Assembly (NCBI GenBank): GCA_031284845.1
Contig: JAITXH010000020.1
Span: forward strand, 1-29,793
Direction of reading: 5' to 3'
DNA from: Puniceicoccales bacterium
Lineage (GTDB): Bacteria > Verrucomicrobiota > Verrucomicrobiia > Opitutales > UBA953
Length of the DNA stretch: 29,793 bases
Under the pieces are notes generated by a model. It saw only the letters and a list, made by a program, of their open reading frames with translations, was not told where the DNA came from and did no database searches. The translations under genes and the position numbers were made by a program. This document shows positions 1 to 7,561 of this stretch, piece by piece. The first letter of the stretch is position 1, and each line of letters begins with the position of its first letter.

Positions 1-15
1 TGCTCAGTCGCGGGT

Positions 16-61
16 GGAAGCGCGAGACGCGCTTCCGGCCTCACAGCGGCGAGGACGCCGC
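16..61. repeat. Hairpin repeat pair at left edge
   Basis: Bases 16-36 form a perfect 9-bp stem (GGAAGCGCG / CGCGCTTCC) closed by the three-base loop AGA. Bases 46-61 form a second stem of 6 bp (GCGGCG / CGCCGC) with the loop AGGA. The first belongs to the constant-loop, variable-stem hairpin family also seen at 4357-4437, 22038-22056 and 27990-28169. The rest of 1-207 holds no gene I can support; a minus-strand open frame of about 50 codons (roughly 173 down to 4) matches no family I recognise. Confidence 0.7.
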
Positions 62-207
62 CGCTCCGGAATCGCCATCGGCACATTCGGCGTCGGCACA
101 TATCCCCGGCAGGCAATCACTTCACACGCACAGGTTAAAAGCACCGACTCTCCGCCGCGCTTCATCTCCATGTCTGTAATGCTACAGAACCTATTTACAA
201 AGCCGTT

Positions 208-690
208 TCAAGCGCATGTTCCGTGTTCGTTTTCCGGAAATTCCGGGAAAACTTTTTTAATAAGCGCATGGAAGGGGACCGAAAAAAGATTGGCGGAAAA
301 GGTCTCCTCTTGGGCAGTGAGCGAACAAACATAACCCGTGGCGTTGGGAAACAATGGGAAGAGGTTCTTAATGGTCTTGAAGTGCTCGGCGCGTGGTGTG
401 GCGGTTTGCTTGATTTCAATCAAGGAAATGATGTGAGGCAGGAGTTCGGGGAGGGATTGGATTTCGTCAATGATGAGTTGGGGTGCGCGGGCGAGAAACG
501 TTCGCGGGTCGTCAAGGGCGGCTTGACGGGTCAAGGGGTCGTCAAGCGTGACGTAGGCGGCTTGCGGGAACACATGGCGCAGTAGCGTGGATTTCCCGGT
601 TTGCCGGGCACCCGTGACGACGGGCACAGGGAAGTCCTTCGCTGCGGCAAGGAGTTGCGGTTCAATAGGACGGGAAATATATTCTTTCGA
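208..690 (-). pseudogene. Remnant of an AAA ATPase (DUF4143 type), internally deleted
   Basis: Reading from 690, the frame starts like the ATPases that pair an AAA_14 nucleotide-binding domain with a C-terminal DUF4143 nuclease-like domain: a YISRPIEPQLL segment, the Walker A motif GARQTGKST, then the Walker B motif LIIDEIQ. Right after SLPELLPHI the frame jumps to IEIKQTATPRAEHFKTIKNL, which in the family lies near the C-terminus. Intact members have about 380-400 residues; here only about 160 codons remain, so roughly 200 or more residues in the middle are missing, in frame. There is also no ATG, GTG or TTG in the right place: the first in-frame one is GTG at 627, inside the conserved start of the domain, and an in-frame stop lies at 715-717. 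The C-terminus after SVPFHAL looks unrelated to the family. I read this as a decayed gene; a short expressed fragment cannot be excluded. Confidence 0.75.
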
Positions 691-713
691 TATGTGGACA
701 TGTGCAACGAAGC

Positions 714-752
714 GTTATGCAATTTCAATAAAAAATGTTGAAATTGCATAAC
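714..752. repeat. Perfect 15-bp palindrome upstream of the ATPase remnant
   Basis: GTTATGCAATTTCAA (714-728) is the exact reverse complement of 738-752, with a nine-base A-rich loop between. It sits about 25 bp upstream of the recognisable start of the minus-strand ATPase remnant, and one arm contains the in-frame stop that closes the frame. It could be an operator, a transcript hairpin or the edge of a small mobile element; the sequence does not decide between these. Confidence 0.75.
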
Positions 753-793
753 ATGATTGCCAGGCGGCACCGCCAAAAAACAAAGTCAATTTT

Positions 794-953
794 TCACACG
801 AAGGCACGAAGACACGAAGGCTGGCGCAGATGGCATAGTCCTCGCGATATACGAGGTGGCGCTTGTTGCCATGCGCACTTTCCAAGAAAAACTTGGGGCA
901 CATTTGGGAGATTGTCAGTGCGCCAGCCTTCGTGTCTTCGTGCCTTCGTGTGA
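794..953. repeat. Long inverted repeat of CACGAA-type units
   Basis: Bases 794-828 are the exact 35-bp reverse complement of 919-953, with 90 bp between. Each arm is itself a small array: the hexamer CACGAA comes three times in a row with short spacers. The 90-bp centre has no coding sense. The perfect match of the arms suggests a recent duplication or an active small element. A looser relative built from CACGAATT units lies at 27861-27920. Confidence 0.85.
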
Positions 954-1053
954 GAACAAATGAAAAGGCGACAGGCGACGGATGGCCTAAACGGTGCCAT
1001 TGCCAATTCCAGATTTTATTAGCTCACAAAAAGATACGGATTTATTTATATAC

Positions 1054-1608
1054 TTAATATATATTTGTTGCGCCGACTGCAAATTGAGGAACAGATTTTT
1101 TGAGATGTCGCAGGACTTCTTCAATTCCTTGTTTGCGACGTGTGGCAATAAGCGAAAGAGTCCTTCGCATTTGTTCGGGGTGTTCGTTAGCAATCAAGAG
1201 TAGTAATTCTTGCGGATGCACGGCACGAACATTCCATGGAGCAAGGAAATTTTGGGGAAAATGTTTAAGGTTGAATGTGACAACTGTTGCGATTTTTCCT
1301 TCAATTGCTGCCGCAAGAACATGTCGGTCTTTGGGGTCGTTTTTGAGAAGTGGGATATGTTGGTCGTAGTTTCTTATGCAGGAAAAAGGGAAGGCAATTT
1401 GCACTTCCCGTCGAAAAGAATCTGCAAGTTTTGAAGGCCAGTTTAATTTGTTGAGTTGGGTATGCTGAACTTCGTCAAGAATGTCTTTTGTCCAAAATGG
1501 AGAAAGGAGGCAGGGATGTTCTGAAAGACGTAACAGGAGGTCACAGACGCCGAAATTGGCAAGCACACAGGCATCAAGTAAAACTCGTAGCGGAGGGAGG
1601 ATGGCCAT
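1054..1608 (-). CDS. PIN-domain ribonuclease toxin (VapC-like)
   Basis: A 184-residue PIN-domain protein, the usual size for toxins of this type. The acidic catalytic residues are in place: D12 in VLLDACVLAN, E46 in DILDEV, and D94 in DPKDRHVLAAAI, followed by N113 in VVTFNLKHF. PIN toxins cut RNA with a magnesium ion and are held in check by a partner antitoxin. The gene directly follows the HTH antitoxin gene on the same strand: this start lies 25 bases past the antitoxin stop. An upstream ATG at 1656 would overlap the antitoxin by 23 bases, but the family normally begins a few residues before the first Asp, which favours 1608. Neither start has a clear Shine-Dalgarno sequence. The region is more A/T-rich than the genes to its right, which fits horizontal gain. 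The RNA target is not known. Confidence 0.85.
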   Translation of the reverse strand: MAILPPLRVLLDACVLANFGVCDLLLRLSEHPCLLSPFWTKDILDEVQHTQLNKLNWPSKLADSFRREVQIAFPFSCIRNYDQHIPLLKNDPKDRHVLAAAIEGKIATVVTFNLKHFPQNFLAPWNVRAVHPQELLLLIANEHPEQMRRTLSLIATRRKQGIEEVLRHLKKSVPQFAVGATNIY

Positions 1609-1633
1609 GTAGAGAGAGAGGAGAGATGTGTGG

Positions 1634-2089
1634 CTAGGTGCCGGTATAATCGGCATTGTAATGTCCCGCTGCATCGACGGCATCAGAAATTCGATTTAAG
1701 GCATTACGGCGGATGCGGTTACATTTTTTTTCGTAAGCGAGGACATCGCTGAAGGCAACGCGGCGGTGTGTGCCGACTTTATGATGAGGGATTTCCCCGC
1801 GTTCCACGAGGCCCACAAAGTGTTGCCGGGACATCCCAAGGTAGTTCGCGGCGGTTTGTGTGGTGATGGCATTGTCGTCCGGAATGAGCGTGACGGCTTT
1901 GCCTTCGGAAATGAGGTGAAGGATTTTTGCAATGAGGCGAGCAAGCGTTTCTGGAACTTCGACGCGCTTTCCACGTGTGTTACTCAGGGCGAGACGTTTC
2001 GTGTTGGAAAAAGTCGTCGTAAGATTGGCAAGTTCTTCGTTGGAGAAAAGTGCGGGATGCAAACGGTCTATATGCGGTGCTTGATACAT
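1634..2089 (-). CDS. HTH (excisionase-like) antitoxin of the PIN pair
   Basis: A 151-residue protein. Residues about 75-120 form an excisionase/MerR-like helix-turn-helix domain of the type TQTAANYLGMSRQ...GEIPHHKVGTHRRV, typical of antitoxins encoded with PIN toxins. Residues about 40-70 form the usual N-terminal helix ahead of it. The C-terminal tail (about 121-151) is the likely toxin-binding part. It is first in a two-gene operon with the PIN toxin. By family knowledge it binds its own promoter region and represses the pair; a direct repeat 43-57 bases upstream of the start is a candidate site. The start at 2089 is ATG and no ribosome binding site is evident. Confidence 0.85.
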   Translation of the reverse strand: MYQAPHIDRLHPALFSNEELANLTTTFSNTKRLALSNTRGKRVEVPETLARLIAKILHLISEGKAVTLIPDDNAITTQTAANYLGMSRQHFVGLVERGEIPHHKVGTHRRVAFSDVLAYEKKCNRIRRNALNRISDAVDAAGHYNADYTGT

Positions 2090-2131
2090 GGTTGGCAGTG
2101 TCGGGATGAAGTGGAAATTTGCAAGACTTAA

Positions 2132-2146
2132 TCGCTATATTCGCTA
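2132..2146 (-). promoter_or_regulatory. Candidate antitoxin operator (TCGCTA direct repeat)
   Basis: TCGCTA-TAT-TCGCTA is a direct repeat with a 9-bp period, 43-57 bases upstream of the antitoxin ATG. Two equal half-sites on nearly the same face of the helix are what a self-regulating HTH antitoxin might bind. This rests on position and symmetry alone. Confidence 0.3.
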
Positions 2147-2282
2147 ACGGTAAAAAACGGCAGCAGCTATCAACGGCACGGATTGCGCAATCAGTGTCCT
2201 CGCTAGTTTCAAGGGAGCCGGCAAAACCGAACAAGGCGAGAACCTTTCCCGCCATTCCTTGTCTGCACAGGCACATATTCCA

Positions 2283-4286
2283 ATGACGACCAATCATCCT
2301 CACGCCGCACATCGCGTGCGCACCACGCGGGCACGTTTTCCGCTCGCAATCGCAGCTTTGCTCGCCGCCGCACTCCCCATGCTCTCCGGTGTCTCGTTGC
2401 CATCCAAAGGAGAGATTCTCCCGCCCGACAACACCAGCACTACCACTGTCGGCCTCGAATACCAACCCCGCCTGAAAACCAGCGACCCCGCCACTTGGCA
2501 CCGCGTCCCCTTTGCCGTAGATGTCCCCGTGCGCGGCATCACTCCCGGCGAAGGCACCTATTTCCGCAAAGCGATGGAGGTTAACACGCAATACCTCCTC
2601 ACCAAATTCAGCCCCGACCACGTCCTCTACCACTTCCGCGTCCGCGCCGGAGTCCCCGACCCCAAAGGCAAAAAAACGCAAGTTCGCTTCTGGGACACCG
2701 AACTCCGCGCCTCCAACGCCGGGCGTTTCCTCATGGGCGCGGGCAACACGCTCCGCTGGCTCCCCGACCCCAAGCTGCAAACCTTCCTCGACACCGTCCT
2801 CGACGGTATCGAGGCCTGCCGCGAACCCAACGGCTACATCCTCCCGCATCCCGCCGACAAACCCATCGCCGAGGAACCCAACTACGCCCGCGCCTGGCTC
2901 ACCCACGGCCTCATTGACGCCGCTATCGCCGGACACCCCAAGGCTCTCCCGCTCCTGCGCGGTCACGCGGACTGGTTCAACACCTGGGATGCTTTTCACC
3001 CCAAACTTCTCCACTGGAACAGCAACAATCACCAAGGTCACATTGCCAGCACGCGCACCTATTTCACTCCCGTGGGCAAAGCGGAAGACCTTCTCGTTGC
3101 CGAAAAATTCTACGTCTGCGACTGGTGGCTCGATGCTCTCGCGAAGCGCAATCCCGACGCGATCTGGAAATATCCGCTCCAAAACCCGCACAGCTATCTC
3201 ATCACCAGTTTTGAAGCCTACCTCGACCACTACTTGGCCACGGGCGACGAAACTTATCTCCGCGCGGTCGAAGGCGCATGGGACATGATTCACGACCTCT
3301 GGGAACATGTCGGCGGCAACATCGCCGTCTGCGAAACCAAATGGGTCTTCGATAAGAAAAAGAACAAATGGCAAATCTCCGGTCCCGCCGAAGGCCATGC
3401 CCCGAGCAGCTATTATTTAAGCAAAAAAGGCCACACTGGCGAAACCTGCGGCAGCGTCTTCTGGGTCAAGCTCAACCAACGTTTCCACCGCCTCCGCCCG
3501 GACGACGAACGCTACGTCAGCGAAATCGAAAAATCCATTTACAATGTCATCCTCGCCAACCAGCAAAGCGACGGGAAAAACCGCTATCACGCCGTCATGG
3601 AAGGGAAAAAGGATCGTTGGGGAGAAGCGCAAAACTCTTGCTGCGAAGGGCAGGGCACCCGCGCTTACGGCTCACTCCCGGAATACGCTTTCTCCATCGC
3701 CAAAGATGGCCTCTACGTAAACCTCTACGAAGCGGCCACCTTCACCGGAAAAATCGCCGGAAAACAACTTGCGCTCGACCTCCAAAGCGGGTTCCCCCGT
3801 TCACCGGAAGTCGCCTTAAAACTATCCCTCCCCGAAGGGCCGAACAAAATTAAATTGCGCGTCCGCGTCCCCTCGTGGGCGCTCGCTCCCATGGCGCTTA
3901 CGCTTGACGGCAAGACGCTTGCGACTGGGACTCCCGGAAGCTACGTCACGCTTGATCGTGAATGGAAGAACGGCGACACCGTGAAGTTTGTGTTACCCTT
4001 GGGACTTCGCGCCACGAAATACCGCGGGATTGATGAAATCGCGGGCAAAGAGCGTTATGCTTTGGAATACGGCCCCCTGTTATTGGGATGCAGCGACGGA
4101 AAAAAGGTGCCTGCGGAGATTCAATTGTCCGGCGCGTCGAGTCTTGTGGAGAGCGTGGATAAGACGCCAGATGCCAACTTTATTTTCCATGTGAAAGACA
4201 GCGCGGTTATTTTCAAACCATACTTTCTAATTGGCGGCGAACGCTTCACCACATTCCCCATTGTAGAGGCTGCTTCCGGGAAATAA
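2283..4286 (+). CDS. Secreted GH127-type beta-L-arabinofuranosidase (DUF1680)
   Basis: A 667-residue exported enzyme of the GH127/DUF1680 group, which releases beta-L-arabinofuranose from plant glycans and glycoproteins. A basic N-terminus and hydrophobic stretch (about residues 18-35) form a signal peptide. The active-site set described for the Bifidobacterium enzyme HypBA1 can be matched: E387 and C389 in GETCGS and C453-C454 in SCCEGQGTR would bind the zinc, one of the cysteines acting as nucleophile, with E370 in the right place for the acid/base. The (alpha/alpha)6-barrel part covers about residues 60-490 and beta-sandwich parts follow. I chose the ATG at 2283 because the signal peptide starts there; a TTG at 2259 is in frame but adds nothing recognisable. 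DUF1680 also covers GH137-, GH142- and GH146-like enzymes, so the exact sugar is uncertain. Confidence 0.85.
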   Translation: MTTNHPHAAHRVRTTRARFPLAIAALLAAALPMLSGVSLPSKGEILPPDNTSTTTVGLEYQPRLKTSDPATWHRVPFAVDVPVRGITPGEGTYFRKAMEVNTQYLLTKFSPDHVLYHFRVRAGVPDPKGKKTQVRFWDTELRASNAGRFLMGAGNTLRWLPDPKLQTFLDTVLDGIEACREPNGYILPHPADKPIAEEPNYARAWLTHGLIDAAIAGHPKALPLLRGHADWFNTWDAFHPKLLHWNSNNHQGHIASTRTYFTPVGKAEDLLVAEKFYVCDWWLDALAKRNPDAIWKYPLQNPHSYLITSFEAYLDHYLATGDETYLRAVEGAWDMIHDLWEHVGGNIAVCETKWVFDKKKNKWQISGPAEGHAPSSYYLSKKGHTGETCGSVFWVKLNQRFHRLRPDDERYVSEIEKSIYNVILANQQSDGKNRYHAVMEGKKDRWGEAQNSCCEGQGTRAYGSLPEYAFSIAKDGLYVNLYEAATFTGKIAGKQLALDLQSGFPRSPEVALKLSLPEGPNKIKLRVRVPSWALAPMALTLDGKTLATGTPGSYVTLDREWKNGDTVKFVLPLGLRATKYRGIDEIAGKERYALEYGPLLLGCSDGKKVPAEIQLSGASSLVESVDKTPDANFIFHVKDSAVIFKPYFLIGGERFTTFPIVEAASGK

Positions 4287-4616
4287 CTCGAGGGCGCAGA
4301 CAGGTTTTTCGCTTCGGTGACTCCCGCCGGGGGGGGCTGGTGGGAGGCAAGCGGCCAAGCGGCGGGACGCCGCTTCTACTTTTGTCCCCTGTGAGGCAGT
4401 TTGGTCAAACGGGGAGGCAAGCGGCGAGACGCCGCTTCTACTTTTGTCCTCCGTGAGGCAGACGGGTTGGCTGAGGCAGCACAGGAAAAGTGTCCAGGCA
4501 TTTTCAAAAGGGGAGGGGCGGAAAACAAAAATATTTTGAGGTGGATTTCCGCATGAGGAAACGATTCTCTCCACCTCCTGTTGTTTTTTAATCACCTCTC
4601 AACCACACTCCCAAAT
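4287..4616. repeat. Intergenic stretch with a duplicated hairpin unit
   Basis: Two copies of a unit of about 45-55 bp begin at 4344 and 4414. Each has GAGGCAAGCGGC, a hairpin with 8-bp arms AAGCGGCG / CGCCGCTT (loop GGA at 4357-4375, loop AGA at 4419-4437), then TCTACTTTTGTCC and GTGAGGCAG. The first copy carries a short extra stretch before its hairpin. The remainder (4458-4616) is the leader of the epimerase gene, in which I see no clear promoter or terminator. Confidence 0.8.
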
Positions 4617-5762
4617 ATGAAAAAACTTTTTTCCCTTTGCTCTGCTTTCCTTTGCGTTTTGCTTGGATTGTCCGTCACTGGTTGCACGCAAGCGACCTCC
4701 AGCTCCGAAGAATGGGGCGGGAAAGATCATCCCGGGGTGCGCCTCTACACAATTGATAACGGGCATGGCTTGCGGGTGCGCATCTCAAATTTCGGAGCCT
4801 TGCTCGTCTCCGTTGAGACGCCGGACAAAAACGGCATAGTGAGTGATGTCGCTCTCGGCTACGCGACTTTAGAGGAATACCTTAAGGATTCTACCTATTT
4901 TGGCGTTGTGGTCGGACGTGTGGCAAACCGCATCGCCGGTGGGCAATTCACTCTCGATGGCACCACTTACACGCTTCCCAAAAACAATACTCCGGGCGGC
5001 ATCCCTTGCACCTTGCATGGCGGGAATGCCGGATTTAGCAGGGTCGTGTGGGACGCTGAGCCTTTCGTCAGCAATGGCGATTCCGGCCTGCGGCTCACTT
5101 ATAAGAGCAAGGATGGCGAGGAAGGATTTCCGGGGAATCTCGTCGCCACGGTTACTTACACCGTGCTCGCCGATAATACGTTGCGCGTAGAATATGGAGC
5201 GGTGACGGACAAAGCCACCCCCGTCAACCTCAGCCAGCACAGCTATTTCAATTTGGCCGGAGAAGGGAACGGGGACATCCTCAGCCATGAGGTGCGTCTG
5301 AATTCATTGCAGTTCACACCGGTCAACGCCGGGTTGATTCCTACGGGCGAATTGCGCTCTGTGATTGGGACGCCGTTTGACTTCACGAAGCCGCACACCG
5401 TCGGAGAACGCATCAACGCAAAGGATGAACAACTCGAACTCGCTGGAGGCTACGACCATAATTGGGTGCTTGCCGGTGAAAGAGGAAAGACGCCGCGTTT
5501 GGCCGCAGAGGTCTATGAGCCGAAGAGCGGGCGCGTGTTGACGATTTCGACCACGGAACCGGGGATTCAATATTACAGCGGGAATTTTCTCGATGGTTCG
5601 TTGAAGGGCAAGTCGGGCAAGGTTTATCTCAAGCGGGGCGGGCTTGCTTTGGAGACGCAGCACTTCCCTGATTCGCCCAACCAGTCGGCGTTCCCTTCTG
5701 TGATTTTGCGCCCCGGCGAGCACTACAGGAGCGTGACGGAATTTAAGTTTTCCACACGTTGA
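4617..5762 (+). CDS. galM: Aldose 1-epimerase (mutarotase), lipoprotein
   Basis: A 381-residue aldose 1-epimerase, which interconverts alpha and beta anomers of sugars such as galactose or arabinose. The N-terminus is a lipoprotein signal with the lipobox SVTGC (C23), so the enzyme is probably anchored on the periplasmic side of a membrane; many relatives are cytoplasmic. Family motifs are complete: VVGRVANRIAGG, LHGG, the catalytic His (H208) in LSQHSYFNLAG, the Asp in GGYDHNW, and the catalytic Glu (E346) in LALETQHFPDSPNQ. Start: the ATG at 4617 gives the lipobox at normal distance; the frame is open from 4581 but those codons do not fit a signal. It lies 330 bases after the arabinofuranosidase gene on the same strand and probably acts on the sugars that enzyme frees. 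A strong terminator follows. Confidence 0.93.
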   Translation: MKKLFSLCSAFLCVLLGLSVTGCTQATSSSEEWGGKDHPGVRLYTIDNGHGLRVRISNFGALLVSVETPDKNGIVSDVALGYATLEEYLKDSTYFGVVVGRVANRIAGGQFTLDGTTYTLPKNNTPGGIPCTLHGGNAGFSRVVWDAEPFVSNGDSGLRLTYKSKDGEEGFPGNLVATVTYTVLADNTLRVEYGAVTDKATPVNLSQHSYFNLAGEGNGDILSHEVRLNSLQFTPVNAGLIPTGELRSVIGTPFDFTKPHTVGERINAKDEQLELAGGYDHNWVLAGERGKTPRLAAEVYEPKSGRVLTISTTEPGIQYYSGNFLDGSLKGKSGKVYLKRGGLALETQHFPDSPNQSAFPSVILRPGEHYRSVTEFKFSTR

Positions 5763-5776
5763 ACCCGATTTTCCAC

Positions 5777-5810
5777 AAGCCCGGCGATTCTGCCGGGCTT
5801 TGTGTTTTTA
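5777..5810 (+). terminator. Rho-independent terminator after galM
   Basis: A perfect 9-bp stem (AAGCCCGGC / GCCGGGCTT) with a six-base loop is followed by TGTGTTTTTA. It begins 15 bases after the epimerase stop. Its T-run on the other strand is weaker, so it mainly serves the plus strand. Confidence 0.85.
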
Positions 5811-5894
5811 CGCAGGCGTGTTCGCGGCTAAGATATCTCTTCTAAAGAGAAGTATTTGTTCGCAAAGGGTATCATGCGAAACGGGGAAACCGTC

Positions 5895-7352
5895 TCATGC
5901 TCCGACTTCCACGATACCAAGGGGCGTCTGCGTCTTCCATGCACCCCGCGTAAAGTCGGGAATGGGCACTGGCGCACTGCCCGCGGCTACCGAGCGCGTC
6001 GAAATCTCAAGGAGGCTACTCCACGCCGCCGCGTCATAGACAGTCATGTCCGGCGTCCAGCCTCTGCGGAGGCAGTCCATCAGCCGATAGTTCATCACGA
6101 AGTCCATTCCGCCGTGTCCTGCTCCTTTGGCGGAAGCTGCAAGCCCGCGGATAAGAGGATGGGTGAAGCGGTTGCGCATTTTCTGCATGTCGGCGGCATT
6201 GAGCCAGGCACCGGATCCTTTGGCGGAGAGTCCGTATTTGCGGGGAGTATCCAGTGCAAGGCGCGCCGGATAGTCGAAGAAGGTGGCTTCCGTGCCGCAC
6301 AATGCATTGATGCGGCTGTAGGGGCGCGGACTCACGACATCGTGCTGCACCATAATCGTCAGCCCGCGTTCGGTTTTGACGAGAGAGGTGTTCATGTCTC
6401 CGCAAAGATATTTCTCTCCCGCATGGCGGCCACCGTTGGGATTTTTTTTGAGAAGGTGGCGTGTAAGTCCACGCTCCGGAGAGCTGGTGGAGACGAGAAA
6501 CTTGAATTGGTCGCCGCGCCCTATGCCCAGCGATTGGCAAATGGGGCCAAGGCCGTGCGTGGGGTAAAGATTGCCGTCAAAACGCTTGTGGTATTCGCGC
6601 CGCCAGTCGCCTTCCGACCCGAGCTGAAAGAGGACACCGCGCAGATCATGGATATAGGCACACTCGGCGTGGTGGAGATCGCCGAATACGCCATTGCGCA
6701 CCAGATTGAGGATGAAAAGCTCGTTTTCCCCGTAACAGCAGTTTTCGAGAATGACACAGTGGCGTTGCGCACGTTCTGAAGCATCTACCAGTGCCCAGCA
6801 TTCATCAACGGTCACCGCAGCGGAGACTTCGACGAAGACGTGTTTCCCAAGCTCCAGCGCCTTAAGGCACATCGGCGCGTGCCATTCCCAAGGCGTGGCG
6901 ACATAGACGGCATCGAGGTCTTCCCGTGCGACAAGCTGTTCCCATGCGCTCTCGCTTCCTGCGTAAATCTCCGGGGTGTTCCCGCGGCGTTCTTTCACCC
7001 GTCGCGCGGCGCGTTCTGCACGTTCTCGGCGCAAGTCGCACAGCGCGGTGACTTCCACGAAATCCAGCGCGGACAAATCGTTGACGTGCCCCATCCCGCG
7101 ATTGAGACCGATGACGCCGACGCGGATTTTCGCCGTTGGCGCAGTCGTCAGCGCGTGGACGGGTTTTTGCCCGGGCGGGCGCGGACGCACAGTGGAGATG
7201 CCCTCGGAGCCGGAAGCAAAGGATGCTGCCGAATACACTTCCGGGCGAAGTGGAGCGGCTGCAGCAAGACCACCGAGGCCGAGGCCTAATCCGGTGCTCG
7301 CGACGGTTTTAATAAAGGTGCGGCGGGTATTAGGATCGGAAGCCATGTTCAT
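5895..7352 (-). CDS. GH109-type NAD-dependent glycosidase (Gfo/Idh/MocA fold), Tat-exported
   Basis: A 485-residue protein of the Gfo/Idh/MocA fold with the marks of glycoside hydrolase family 109, whose described members remove alpha-linked N-acetylgalactosamine using a tightly bound NAD. A twin-arginine signal (TRRTFIKTV, then a Gly/Ala-rich stretch) opens the protein. The Rossmann part (IRVGVIGLNRGMGHV, about 77-91) is followed by ATPWEWHAP (about 152-160), EVSAAVTVDECW, ENCCYGENEL, the active-site block YPTHGLGP (about 263-270) and GAGHGGMDF (about 411-418), all characteristic of GH109. Starts at 7352 and 7346 (ATGAACATGG) are both possible; neither has a ribosome binding site. It is convergent with the epimerase gene and followed on the same strand by no other gene. 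True substrate is open, since the group is much wider than the tested enzymes. Confidence 0.85.
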   Translation of the reverse strand: MNMASDPNTRRTFIKTVASTGLGLGLGGLAAAAPLRPEVYSAASFASGSEGISTVRPRPPGQKPVHALTTAPTAKIRVGVIGLNRGMGHVNDLSALDFVEVTALCDLRRERAERAARRVKERRGNTPEIYAGSESAWEQLVAREDLDAVYVATPWEWHAPMCLKALELGKHVFVEVSAAVTVDECWALVDASERAQRHCVILENCCYGENELFILNLVRNGVFGDLHHAECAYIHDLRGVLFQLGSEGDWRREYHKRFDGNLYPTHGLGPICQSLGIGRGDQFKFLVSTSSPERGLTRHLLKKNPNGGRHAGEKYLCGDMNTSLVKTERGLTIMVQHDVVSPRPYSRINALCGTEATFFDYPARLALDTPRKYGLSAKGSGAWLNAADMQKMRNRFTHPLIRGLAASAKGAGHGGMDFVMNYRLMDCLRRGWTPDMTVYDAAAWSSLLEISTRSVAAGSAPVPIPDFTRGAWKTQTPLGIVEVGA

Positions 7353-7408
7353 CCACAAGTTTTTTTAGCCCCAAGAGGGCACAGAAAAGAAAACAAAAAC
7401 GGGTTTTA

Positions 7409-7508
7409 TTTGACCGCAAATTATACGGATAAAAGGGATGTTTTTAATGGATTATTTTGTAACTCATTTATCAAAACATCCCGGTAATCCGTATGCTCCG
7501 CAGTCAAA
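7409..7508. repeat. 36-bp imperfect inverted repeat between two oxidoreductase genes
   Basis: Arms 7409-7444 and 7473-7508 match at 28 of 36 positions as inverted copies, sharing TTTGA at the outer ends, ATACGGAT in the middle and GGGATGTTTT at the inner ends; 28 bases lie between. In minus-strand RNA it would form a long hairpin after the second oxidoreductase gene and ahead of the GH109 gene. The mismatches lie in clusters, as in an aged small element. A role in ending transcription is possible, but there is no clean T-run. Confidence 0.75.
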
Positions 7509-7561
7509 GATTGTCTCTTAATATGTGCCATCCGTGGATGGCAAAGGTCTTTGCTTTTTAA

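Larger units (their letters stand above)
691..1053. other. Gene-free stretch with two inverted repeats
   Basis: No coding frame here resembles a protein. The stretch holds the 15-bp palindrome at 714-752 and the long inverted repeat at 794-953, followed by A/T-rich sequence (about 1010-1075) at the 3' side of the minus-strand PIN toxin gene. I see no tRNA or clear terminator. Confidence 0.5.

Noticed and set aside
4..173. Minus-strand open frame of about 50 codons at the left edge
   Set aside because: It matches no family I know, has no ribosome binding site, and part of it is made of the hairpin repeats.
1980..3398. 472-codon open frame on the minus strand, across the GH127 gene
   Set aside because: It is antisense to a clear enzyme with all active-site residues; its sequence is low in complexity (Gly/Val/Glu-rich) as expected from the complement of a GC-biased gene.
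4357..4437. Hairpins as terminator of the GH127 gene
   Set aside because: They lack a T-run directly after the stem and recur elsewhere in places that are not gene ends, so a repeat family is the better reading.
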